From: Phycisphaerae bacterium
GTDB lineage: Bacteria > Planctomycetota > Phycisphaerae > Sedimentisphaerales > UBA12454
DNA: 42,056 bases
Assembly: GCA_026386845.1 (NCBI GenBank)
Contig: JAPLMW010000060.1
Location: 1 to 42,056 of the forward strand
Direction of reading: 5' to 3'
The position numbers were made by a program, and so were the translations under genes. The stretch's first letter is position 1; every line of letters starts with the position of its first letter. This document shows positions 1 through 7,571 of this stretch, piece by piece. The notes beneath the pieces were generated by a model that was not told the origin of the DNA, made no database searches, and saw nothing but the letters and a program-made list of their open reading frames with translations.

Positions 1-1683
1 CAAATTGAGGCTGATGCCAAAAGGTCGATAGTGAAGGAACAGGCAAAAGCCCAGGAAACCATATCTGCTCTTAAAGCAGAAACTGATGCGAAGTCAAAGA
101 CTTACGAAGAAGAAATAGCGAAAATCAGGGCAGAGTCTGAAAAATCCATATCCAAAATTAAGACTGAGTCACAAGAGGCTGCTGCTAAGATCAGGACAGA
201 AGCAGATGAGAAACTTGCCGCCCAATTACAGCGGATAGCCAAAGCAGATGCTATAGCGGCATCAGAGGCACAGGCCAAAACTCAAGCCCAAGAGCATCTA
301 AGCAAAGAGAAGCTAAAGGCTGATGAATTGACCAGGAAGATAGCTGAAGTCAAATCAGAATCCGAGCGGTTGATATCCCAGGTCAGGACAGAAGCTCAGG
401 AGACTATCGATAGTGTCAGAGCTGAATCCGCCCAGAAAGAAAAGAGTTATGAGGAACGGATATCTCAAATTGAGGCAGAGGCCAAAAGGTCAATAGTGAA
501 GGAACAGGCAAAAGCCCAGGAAACCATATCTGCTCTTAAAGCAGAAACTGATGCGAAGTCAAAGATTTACGAAGAACAGATAGCAAAAATCAGGACCGAA
601 GCTGAAGAGAAGATGTCCAGTCTCAAATCTGAGTCTTCAGTTGAACTATCGCGTGTTAAATCAGAGGCACAGGATAGTATCAATAGACTTAAGACAGAAT
701 TTGCCGAGAAGGAAAAGGGTTATGAGGTACGTTTCTCTCAGGTTGAATTAGAATCAAAAAATTCGATAGCACGAGAGCAGTCAAAGGCAGAGGAAGCCAT
801 ATCTGCTCTTAAAGCAGAAACTGATGCGAAGTCAAAGATTTACGAAGAACAGATAGCAAAAATCAGGACAGAAGCTCAGGAGACTATCGAAAGGGTCAGA
901 GCTGAATCCGCCCAGAAAGAAAAGGGTTATGAGGAACGGATATCTCAAATTGAGGCAGAGGCCAAAAGGTCGATAGCACAGGAACAGGCAAAAGCCCAGG
1001 AAACCATATCTGCTCTTAAAGCAGAAACTGATGCGAAGTCAAAGACTTACGAAGAAGAGATAGCGAAAATCAGGGCAGAGTCTGAAAAATCCATATCCAA
1101 AATTAAGGCTGAGTCGGACCAGGCCGTTGCACAGATCAGGGCCGAAGCGGATGTGGCAGTTAGTAAAGCTAAAGAAGAAGCTGTAGAATCAACTGCGAAT
1201 GTCAGGGATGAGTTTAAAGAAAAAATATCAAATATGCAGGCAGAGGTTCGAGAAGCTATAATTGAAGTAATAATGGAAGAAAAGACCAAATCAAAGGAAA
1301 AGGAAAATGCCTATATTGAAATTATAGAGACTCTTAAGGCGGAATCTGCCCGCGTATCAAAAACCTATGAGGAAGAGATAGCAAAAATCAAGGCCGAGTT
1401 GGGAATGAAAATGGTAAGAATCAAGGTGGATGCCGACAATGCAATCGCCAAAGAACAAGTCAAAATAAAAGAGCAGGCCAGACAGATAGACGCCCTTAAA
1501 AACGAAATTCACGAAAACGCAACCAAAAATAATTTTAAATCCAGCCAGAAAGATTTTGTTAGCCGCAAACCTGTAAACCAGTCAAACCTCAGAAAATTCG
1601 CGGAAAAGCTTAGGAGCTATACTAAAACCAAAAAAATGGAGGGGGTGTTAAAAAATTCGCCTACGACTTCCAACAAACCGTAA
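1..1683 (+). CDS. Repetitive coiled-coil protein, 5' truncated by window edge
   Basis: The reading frame is open from base 1, so the gene begins outside the window; the GTG at 31 is only the first possible start codon inside it. About 560 codons are visible. The product is almost entirely charged helix rich in Glu, Lys, Ala and Gln with heptad character, expected to form a long coiled coil. Near-identical blocks recur: the segment encoding ISALKAETDAKSK begins at 61, 526, 799 and 1006, always in frame. The last 60 residues are more basic and less repetitive. No signal peptide, membrane segment or enzyme motif is visible in this part. It ends tail to tail with the minus-strand gene at 1661, overlapping by 23 bases. 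Function unknown; a structural or scaffold role is a guess, and such sequence resembles many unrelated coiled coils. Confidence 0.8.
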   Translation, partial: QIEADAKRSIVKEQAKAQETISALKAETDAKSKTYEEEIAKIRAESEKSISKIKTESQEAAAKIRTEADEKLAAQLQRIAKADAIAASEAQAKTQAQEHLSKEKLKADELTRKIAEVKSESERLISQVRTEAQETIDSVRAESAQKEKSYEERISQIEAEAKRSIVKEQAKAQETISALKAETDAKSKIYEEQIAKIRTEAEEKMSSLKSESSVELSRVKSEAQDSINRLKTEFAEKEKGYEVRFSQVELESKNSIAREQSKAEEAISALKAETDAKSKIYEEQIAKIRTEAQETIERVRAESAQKEKGYEERISQIEAEAKRSIAQEQAKAQETISALKAETDAKSKTYEEEIAKIRAESEKSISKIKAESDQAVAQIRAEADVAVSKAKEEAVESTANVRDEFKEKISNMQAEVREAIIEVIMEEKTKSKEKENAYIEIIETLKAESARVSKTYEEEIAKIKAELGMKMVRIKVDADNAIAKEQVKIKEQARQIDALKNEIHENATKNNFKSSQKDFVSRKPVNQSNLRKFAEKLRSYTKTKKMEGVLKNSPTTSNKP

Positions 1684-2191
1684 GAGTTTGGATGGCATTG
1701 TACTGGCCTGAATTCTCAGGGCATATTTTTTCTATTGAAGCTTTGACTGACAAAATAATCTCGACAGCCCCATCTGTAGGAATATGCACTATGTTTGCAC
1801 CTTCCTTAAGAAAGGTGTTAAACGAACACCATTCAGTTGGTTTGCCGCCTGTTTGTTCTATACCTGAGCCGTCAAATTTCAACTTATATTCAGTCAGGAG
1901 CGTGTACGGTCCAAATGACAATTCTGCACTATTACTGTTATCTGCTATGATGGTTACATCGCCATTAGTATAGAGCGTCAGTGCAGCATCGCTGGTGGCC
2001 TGCTTATTTCTGGCAGTAAGAACGCCCAAATCTATCTCCGGAAAGGATAGTTCTGACCATTCCACGATTTCCGCGACAGTACATGTTATTTTACATGTGG
2101 CGGTTGCGGGCGGCGGAACAGCCAAAGCCGGAACTGCTGCACCGCATAAAATGAACATTAACAATAAAATGGTGAATCTGCCGCTACTCAT
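1661..2191 (-). CDS. Small secreted beta-rich protein, paralogue A (pilin/coat-like)
   Basis: The 176-residue product has a clear signal peptide (residues 1-24, hydrophobic core ILLLMFILCGAAV, cut likely after ALA). The mature part alternates short beta-type strands. It shares a pattern with the genes at 2579 and 6222: an ATCxI...xxEW segment followed by FPxID near the start, then a TNxDV stretch, LLTEYKLKFDG in the middle, and an end of the form GxYxAxQTLTVxW. The three are therefore paralogues. I do not recognise a named family; subunits of surface fibres or coats have this size and shape. It lies alone on the minus strand, convergent with the coiled-coil gene, and has its own consensus promoter very close to the ATG. 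Confidence 0.75.
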   Translation of the reverse strand: MSSGRFTILLLMFILCGAAVPALAVPPPATATCKITCTVAEIVEWSELSFPEIDLGVLTARNKQATSDAALTLYTNGDVTIIADNSNSAELSFGPYTLLTEYKLKFDGSGIEQTGGKPTEWCSFNTFLKEGANIVHIPTDGAVEIILSVKASIEKICPENSGQYNAIQTLTVCWKS

Positions 2192-2200
2192 TATGCGGTT

Positions 2201-2230
2201 ATTATATCAAAATCAGGCCGTAAAAGTCAA
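2201..2230 (-). promoter_or_regulatory. Sigma-70 type promoter for the 1661-2191 gene
   Basis: Read on the minus strand there is TTGACT (2230-2225), an 18-base spacer, and a perfect TATAAT (2206-2201). Transcription should start near 2194, only about 3 bases before the ATG at 2191, and no Shine-Dalgarno sequence is present in between. Confidence 0.7.
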
Positions 2231-2340
2231 GAATATTAAATTTGGCAAGATAGGCAATTTGTTTATTATATATTAAAGAGAAAAACTATATGAAGTAAAT
2301 ATTTTATTCGGACTTAGGGAATTACTACGTCTTATAAATA

Positions 2341-2430
2341 TGGCTAACCTTGCCCATCTTTTTTAGTCGGTCTGAATAATACAGAAATCAGGTACTTTCC
2401 GAAATTACCTCACTGTTAAAAATAGACGAA
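2341..2430 (+). repeat. Dispersed repeat, copy 1 (decayed terminator arm)
   Basis: About 85 bases match the stretch at 9971-10055 with few differences, including TCTGAATAATACA, AATCAGGTACTT, CCGAAATTACC and CACTGT. The copy begins with the right arm and T-run of the terminator seen intact at 9961, but its left arm is missing, so no hairpin forms here. Confidence 0.7.
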
Positions 2431-2578
2431 CAAATCGAGAAGGCAACTTCTGCGGATTTAACGTGTTAAAGAAAATAAGTGGATTCAGCCATGCTAAACA
2501 CCTCATTCAACTTTGCTTTTTGTTCTTTAATAAAATGGTAAGAAATTTATTTGTGAGTTTCAAATAAGGAGACATATT

Positions 2579-3172
2579 ATGAATAAGTTTGCCAGATTTT
2601 TATTACTAACGGCGATTTGTGTTATAGCAATCAGCTATAGCCCCATGCCGGTGTTCGGTGCGGATCCAGGAGATTCTGTGGCTACGTGTGCCATAACTGT
2701 AAGCGTTCTCTCGATTATAGAATGGGAAGGTGCGGCTTTTCCCGCTATCGACATCGATGCAGAATCTGCTGATGCTCCAATTGCCGCGCACGCCGATGAC
2801 CCGTGCGGCCATTCAGATTTCACGTTATGGACTAACTGCGATGTGGAACTTTCCGCTAATATTGCTGACAATGCCGCTCGCTTGACAGACGGCACCGATA
2901 CACTTGTAACAAAGTATAGGATACTGACCGACGGCGACGGAGACCCCTGTACCGGTGCCGACTCTACTGCTGTATCCGCCAGTGATTCAGATATCTTTAC
3001 TCTTTATAGTTCTTTTCTATTTGCACCGCTGGCCATAACCCATGTACCTACCGACGGTAGCGTTGAGGTTACATTGTGGGTACAGGCAACAAATGAGGCC
3101 GACGAGGTTTCAGACTCCGGTTCTTATACCGCAACGCAAACAATTACCGCCGCATGGGTCGACGATGACTAA
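2579..3172 (+). CDS. Small secreted beta-rich protein, paralogue B (pilin/coat-like)
   Basis: The ATG follows a good Shine-Dalgarno (AAGGAG, 7 bases upstream). The 197-residue product has a signal peptide (about residues 1-28, ending FGA). The mature chain is acidic, Thr/Asp/Ala-rich and strand-forming. It shares the paralogue pattern: ATCAITVSVLSIIEW, FPAIDID, LWTNCDV, DTLVTKYRILTDGDGD, ITHVPTDGSVEVTLWV and the terminal SGSYTATQTITAAW. Four Cys in the mature chain could form disulphides. It is the first gene of the apparent operon containing the PapD-like protein and secretin, 93 bases ahead of the former. The likely role is a structural subunit exported through that secretin; this is inferred from context only, as I recognise no family name. 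Confidence 0.8.
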   Translation: MNKFARFLLLTAICVIAISYSPMPVFGADPGDSVATCAITVSVLSIIEWEGAAFPAIDIDAESADAPIAAHADDPCGHSDFTLWTNCDVELSANIADNAARLTDGTDTLVTKYRILTDGDGDPCTGADSTAVSASDSDIFTLYSSFLFAPLAITHVPTDGSVEVTLWVQATNEADEVSDSGSYTATQTITAAWVDDD

Positions 3173-3265
3173 TTAAGATGATACTTAACCTGATTAGGAG
3201 CTAAGAATTTATTAAGCAGTAATTTATCTATCCGTAAGATAAAGGAATGCTGAAGGGATAAGGTT

Positions 3266-4573
3266 ATGAAAGGGAAATCACACATTTGTCGCCTTGGAGG
3301 AGCAGGGTTGATTGCCCTGTTCTTTTTTATTTTACAGGGGGTTTGTTTTGCCGGAATGGCGGTAAGTCCTCTGCAGCAGACAGTTGATGTCAAGCCGGGC
3401 AAAAAAGCTGCTTTCTCCATCACCGTATCAAATAACATAAGAGGCTCTAAAGCCCGCCCCTGTCCAATCAAAGTAAATGTGCTGGATTTTCAGGTTTCCG
3501 ATACCGGCCAGCTTCTCTTTGGTCCGGAATATAAACACCCCCGCTCCGCTGCGGCCTGGATAAAAATGGAACCAAATGAAATTGTTCTTCAGCCCGGCGA
3601 ATCCAGAGAAATGAAGGCAACAGTAACGGCGCCTATGAATGCCGATGGCGATTACTGGGCTGCCGCTATGATAGAACTTGGCGAACCCCAAAAGGGTGAA
3701 AAAGGCGTACAGGTTAAGCTGCGAACGGCTTCCGGCATATTTATACACGTGGCTCGCAGGAACTATGCTGAACGCGGAAACATTACTGATGTAAATGTTG
3801 CTATGCCGGAATTTGACGCAAATGATAATTCTATTGAGAAAAATGCATCAGAGGGGGAGCTTTATAAACTCAAAGAAAAGCAATCATTAAAAATTGAGGC
3901 GAAACTGAAAAATAATGGTTTGATAGCCATTTTAGCCAGGGGGAAAGCTTATGTTTATTCTGAAGACTGGCGCAAAATAGCGACCATTCCACTGCACGCA
4001 AGCCGCAGACAGGTTTTACCCGGCGACAATCGCTGGTTTAAAGGCATTATGGCGGAACCATTGCCTGCGGGAAACTATAAACTCCGCATATTTCTTGCTT
4101 CAGATGAAAAATTTAAACGTAAAATGACCAAAGATGCGGAATTTACAGTAAGTAGGGATTTGGCTGAGGTATGGGCGAAGAATTTTACAAATGACGGTAC
4201 AACAAAGCTGAAGTTTCAGCCGCAGCAGTTCAAATTGAAATTAAATCCCGGACGCCTTACAGCAGAGACAATACAGGTAACAAATCAGGGTCTGAATACC
4301 GTTACCGCCAATTGCCGGATTGAAGGCAATGGGACAAGTGATGATTGGATTGAACTGAAGACAACCGACCTTACGCTTGCTCCAAACAGCCAGAATTCAA
4401 TTACCTACAAAGTCAAAGTGCCATCTGATGCCAAACCGGGAACATATAATTGGACTATTCTTGTTGAAACAGAACATTCGGGACTGGAAAGTCAGGGACA
4501 AAATGTCGAACAATACAAAATCCCTGTTTTTCTTGTGATTGATAAAAACGCTCGTGTTATAACAGATAAATAA
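3266..4573 (+). CDS. Periplasmic Ig-fold protein, PapD-like chaperone candidate
   Basis: The 435-residue product has a signal peptide (residues 1-29, ending CFA). Residues 30-150 read like an Ig-fold of the pilus-chaperone type: VSPLQQTVDVKPGKKAAFSI, an AAAWIKMEPNEIVLQPG strand pair, then a TAPMNADGDYWAAAMIE strand. Residues 200-300 form a second beta domain with LKNNG and VLPGDNRWFKG turns. Residues 315-430 resemble a NEW3/COG1470-like Ig domain (RLTAETIQVTNQGLNTV, LTLAPNSQNSITYKV). At 435 residues it is nearly twice the length of a classical two-domain fimbrial chaperone. It sits between a secreted subunit-like gene and the secretin gene, 8 bases before the latter. A role in holding or escorting the secreted beta-rich proteins is inferred; a structural surface protein is the alternative. 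Confidence 0.75.
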   Translation: MKGKSHICRLGGAGLIALFFFILQGVCFAGMAVSPLQQTVDVKPGKKAAFSITVSNNIRGSKARPCPIKVNVLDFQVSDTGQLLFGPEYKHPRSAAAWIKMEPNEIVLQPGESREMKATVTAPMNADGDYWAAAMIELGEPQKGEKGVQVKLRTASGIFIHVARRNYAERGNITDVNVAMPEFDANDNSIEKNASEGELYKLKEKQSLKIEAKLKNNGLIAILARGKAYVYSEDWRKIATIPLHASRRQVLPGDNRWFKGIMAEPLPAGNYKLRIFLASDEKFKRKMTKDAEFTVSRDLAEVWAKNFTNDGTTKLKFQPQQFKLKLNPGRLTAETIQVTNQGLNTVTANCRIEGNGTSDDWIELKTTDLTLAPNSQNSITYKVKVPSDAKPGTYNWTILVETEHSGLESQGQNVEQYKIPVFLVIDKNARVITDK

Positions 4574-4581
4574 GAACGGCT

Positions 4582-6225
4582 ATGACATTGTTAATGACCA
4601 GACAAAATAAACGCAAAACCGCAGCAATGGTACTTTCAGCATTGCTGCTCGGTATATTCAGCTATCCTGCTGTTGCCGATGATATTAACGCCGGCTCTGC
4701 AGGTGCTAATGAAACTATATTGGTCAAAAACGTGTGGGTTGATGTGCCGCTGAGTCAGGTTCTTCGAGACATATCAGTTGAAAATGGCATCATTCTGGCT
4801 ACCTGTCCACATATACCTGACCCCCTCGTTTCGCTTGATGCCGGCAAGGGTAAGTCATTAGAGGAATGTCTTAATGATTTGATAGCGGGCCAGGGACTTT
4901 TCATTCATAAAAAAGGTGAGAAGTTCTACCTTATAGTTTGCGGCGACCCGACATGCCCGAGTACAATTGAAACTGTAACACCCTCCCCGCTTTACCTGAA
5001 GTATATAACGGCAAAGCATCTTCGAGACTCTCTGCCAAAATCTCTGCAGCAGTATGTAACCAGCGGAACCAGGGATAGTGAAGCTTTAATTTACGCGGTT
5101 CCGGATATTGAAAAACATATCGCAGACATTGTCCAGAAGCTGGATATCCCGCAGGAGCAGGTTATGCTGGAAGTGCTTGTTGTTGACCTTTGGGAAGGCA
5201 CAAGCGATGAATTTGGGCTGGATTGGGAAATTTTAGGCCCTCACACATCATTTAGTATGTCCGAAGGCGCTGCCGGTTTTACAGGCCTGGCAAGTTATGC
5301 AAGCGTAGCGGCCAGCAAATTAACTGAATTGAGTCTAACCCTTCGTGCGCTGGTTGCCGAGAAGCGGGCAAGCATAAGGTCCCGGCCAAGAGTAGCCACC
5401 CTTAACGGCGAAAAAGCTAAAATAGATATATCATTGGATGAGTATTACACGATAGCCACCGATCTTTACGGCACTTCTTTGCGGACCGAACTTGAGGTAA
5501 TCAAATCCGGCGTGATTCTGGAAATAACTCCGCATATCGGCGACAACGGAAATATCACTGTCGATGTGCTTACCGAAGTGAGCGATGTAGCTTCAAGGCG
5601 GAACGCATCCGGCAGCAGTACGGCCTCCGCTGCAGACCTTCCTGTAATCCGTCGCCGCAAAGCCGACACACGCGTCAGGGTAAAAGAAGGCGATGCGATT
5701 GTCATAGGAGGGCTTATTGAGACCCAGGAAAACACTAACCACAAGCGCGTTCCATTGGCCGGCGATATCCCCATCATAGGCGGCCTTTTCAAAAGCAAAG
5801 CAGACACCACAACAAAAAAGGAAGTGATGATTTTTATTACTCCGCAGTTGATAAAGGATGGAGAAGTCGCTCTTTCCGACCGTCACTCATTGATTAATGA
5901 ACCCAACGAAATTGGGAAGTTACGCGCCCCTGCGTTTTATGCACGAAAGGAAAATGACAAAAAGCTGCGTAACACAAAGGATGAAATTAAATCTCTAAAC
6001 GAGATAGTTAATCTGCTTGATAGTTCAAAGCAGCCGGGAAACATCTCACAAAAAATAAATGATGTGAATTTGTCTTACCCCGGTAATCCGCTTGAATCAG
6101 ACCAGGAGCGTCAAGTGCTGCAAGAGGTAATCACCCTGCTCGATGTTAAAAATGAACAGATGCCTCCGATGACAGCAACACCGAAAAATAAGAATGACGC
6201 TTCATTGGGAGTTATTGGCAAATGA
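4582..6225 (+). CDS. Outer-membrane secretin (type II/III secretin family)
   Basis: The 547-residue product has a signal peptide (to about residue 32). Residues 45-120 look like an N0/STN domain and 130-190 like one N1-type secretin domain (SPLYLKYITAKHLRDSLP, YAVPDIEKHIADIVQKLDIP). The secretin beta-barrel domain spans about 195-424, with SRPRVATLNGEKAKI, VIKSGVILEITPHIG, VKEGDAIVIGGLI, the hallmark VPLAGDIPIIGGLF (390-403) and a KKEVMIFITPQLI end. A hydrophilic tail of about 120 residues follows. Having a single N1-type repeat makes it short for a GspD. No GspE/PilB ATPase or platform gene is near. It overlaps the next gene by 4 bases (ATGA), indicating translational coupling. An alternative ATG at 4594 would also keep the signal peptide. 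Confidence 0.92.
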   Translation: MTLLMTRQNKRKTAAMVLSALLLGIFSYPAVADDINAGSAGANETILVKNVWVDVPLSQVLRDISVENGIILATCPHIPDPLVSLDAGKGKSLEECLNDLIAGQGLFIHKKGEKFYLIVCGDPTCPSTIETVTPSPLYLKYITAKHLRDSLPKSLQQYVTSGTRDSEALIYAVPDIEKHIADIVQKLDIPQEQVMLEVLVVDLWEGTSDEFGLDWEILGPHTSFSMSEGAAGFTGLASYASVAASKLTELSLTLRALVAEKRASIRSRPRVATLNGEKAKIDISLDEYYTIATDLYGTSLRTELEVIKSGVILEITPHIGDNGNITVDVLTEVSDVASRRNASGSSTASAADLPVIRRRKADTRVRVKEGDAIVIGGLIETQENTNHKRVPLAGDIPIIGGLFKSKADTTTKKEVMIFITPQLIKDGEVALSDRHSLINEPNEIGKLRAPAFYARKENDKKLRNTKDEIKSLNEIVNLLDSSKQPGNISQKINDVNLSYPGNPLESDQERQVLQEVITLLDVKNEQMPPMTATPKNKNDASLGVIGK

Positions 6226-6767
6226 GATTGATAAACAGACATATTGTTAGCGTAGTATTGGCACTGACCTTTCTGTCAACGGTTATATGCGACGCTGAGA
6301 AAGCATACAAGTGGCAGTCCAATTTTCCCAATATTGACCTCGATGCACAGTCTGAAGATGCTCCAATTGTCGAGCACGCTGATGCCCCGGAAGGCAGTGC
6401 TACTATTACTTTGGATATAGTAGATATAAATGTTACTGAAGCTGTAATCACCGCTGACCATACCACAAATGAACCTCAGTTACATTGCGCAACCGATACC
6501 CTTGTTACTGAATATATGCTGTCATTCGACGGTGATGGTTCCAGCAAAAGCGGCCCCACTGTCGAGGCAGTAGCTGCCAGTGGTTCAAATACTTATAAAA
6601 CTTACGATACTTTCCTATCGATACCTTTAGTCATAACATACGCAAACAATGACAATGATATACAAGTAACTCTACACGTTAAAGCAAGCAACAATGAGGA
6701 TAAAGTAGCTGATTCTGGGAACTATGAAGCCACTCAAACTCTTACAGTCGCCTGGGGGGGATATTAA
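6222..6767 (+). CDS. Small secreted beta-rich protein, paralogue C, shortened N-terminus
   Basis: The 181-residue product has a signal peptide (about residues 1-24). The mature chain begins directly at KWQSNFPNIDLDAQSEDAPI and so lacks the first strand-forming segment (ATCxITVxVxxIIEW) of its two paralogues. From there on it aligns well with paralogue B: DTLVTEYMLSFDGDG, YKTYDTFLSIPLVITY, DIQVTLHVKASN and the terminal SGNYEATQTLTVAWGG. Nucleotide similarity to the 2579 gene is also evident around the IDLDA...EDAPI stretch, pointing to a fairly recent duplication. The start overlaps the secretin stop by 4 bases. It is probably a minor or capping subunit of the same structure, by inference. Confidence 0.78.
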   Translation: MRLINRHIVSVVLALTFLSTVICDAEKAYKWQSNFPNIDLDAQSEDAPIVEHADAPEGSATITLDIVDINVTEAVITADHTTNEPQLHCATDTLVTEYMLSFDGDGSSKSGPTVEAVAASGSNTYKTYDTFLSIPLVITYANNDNDIQVTLHVKASNNEDKVADSGNYEATQTLTVAWGGY

Positions 6768-6769
6768 CT

Positions 6770-7366
6770 ATGAAAAAAGATGCTAACAAAACCGTTTTGC
6801 AGGAACTACAGCAGGTTCTATCTCTTGAAGAATCGATTCTTGATTCGCTGACAACTCCTGACGTCGCCGCAGAAGTCGCAGAGCTTATAGAAGACCCTGA
6901 AAAATATGAGAAAAAACCGGAGGTGAACAGAATCGCCCGGAACAACAATCTCCTTTTGGGAATTATAACCGACCAGGCCAGGGTTAAATTTGTTTGGCAG
7001 TGTATTACCGCGTGCCTGGTGATATTTGTCATAACAGCGTCTTTTATTTGCTTTAGTCTCTATAAGAGCCGTGAGAATCTGGTTGAAAAACTCGGCGTAA
7101 TTAAAACCCTTGAAAAGAAACTGGAAGAAGCCAAAGCTGAAACTGACAGCGTCAAGGCCAATGTAATTAGTTCCAACACAGAACTCAAATACGCTCAAAG
7201 TGAATTGAACAACTCAAGAACTGAGATAAAAAAGCTGCAAGACCAGTTAGCCGATATTACGCAGCGATTTGAAGCTCTTCAGGAACGTAATGCCGAAGTA
7301 GTGAAATTGCTTAACGGACGACTTCAAAAACTCTCAAACCAATCCAGCCAGACTGCCCCCAAATAG
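6770..7366 (+). CDS. Single-pass inner-membrane protein with periplasmic coiled coil
   Basis: The 198-residue product has an acidic cytoplasmic N-terminus of about 78 residues, one hydrophobic helix (about 80-102, including ITACLVIFVITASFICFSL), and a C-terminal coiled coil to about residue 185 (LEKKLEEAKAETDSVKANV, ELNNSRTEIKKLQDQLADI). The start lies 2 bases after the stop of paralogue C, so it belongs to the secretin operon. By topology it could link the inner membrane to the secretin or the chaperone-like protein, as GspC- or PilP-like parts do elsewhere, but no sequence match to those is visible. Function otherwise unknown. No clear terminator follows. Confidence 0.75.
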   Translation: MKKDANKTVLQELQQVLSLEESILDSLTTPDVAAEVAELIEDPEKYEKKPEVNRIARNNNLLLGIITDQARVKFVWQCITACLVIFVITASFICFSLYKSRENLVEKLGVIKTLEKKLEEAKAETDSVKANVISSNTELKYAQSELNNSRTEIKKLQDQLADITQRFEALQERNAEVVKLLNGRLQKLSNQSSQTAPK

Positions 7367-7458
7367 CCAAACACCATCTGCGCCCGGCATTTCAGGCAAA
7401 TAATAATCTCTCTTAATCCACTACCTCCCTACTGCACACTGTCCCAGTGAAAAACAAG

Positions 7459-7488
7459 TTGACAAAGGTCGCTATAATTTAGTATAAT
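7459..7488 (+). promoter_or_regulatory. Consensus sigma-70 promoter
   Basis: TTGACA (7459-7464), an 18-base spacer and TATAAT (7483-7488) are a perfect pair of hexamers. Transcription would start near 7495, about 77 bases before the lipoprotein ATG at 7572. Confidence 0.8.
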
Positions 7489-7514
7489 CAGAGTCGTATC
7501 GTAGATTAAATTTA

Positions 7515-7551
7515 GCCAGGGATGGATAACTATCCGTTCACTGGCTTTTTT
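7515..7551 (+). terminator. Hairpin plus T-run inside the leader of the lipoprotein gene
   Basis: AGCCAG pairs with CTGGCT, and inside it GGATA pairs with TATCC around a 2-base loop; a run of seven T follows. This has the form of an intrinsic terminator but lies between the promoter at 7459 and the Shine-Dalgarno of the gene it precedes. It could attenuate that gene or end a short RNA. Confidence 0.6.
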
Positions 7552-7571
7552 TGTACAAAGGAGGATATAAG

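Larger units (their letters stand above)
2192..2578. other. 387-base intergenic region
   Basis: This AT-rich stretch lies between two divergent paralogous genes. It holds the minus-strand promoter at 2201-2230 and one copy of a dispersed repeat at about 2341-2430. Beyond the Shine-Dalgarno AAGGAG just before 2579 I see no convincing promoter for the rightward operon and no small ORF worth calling. Confidence 0.5.
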
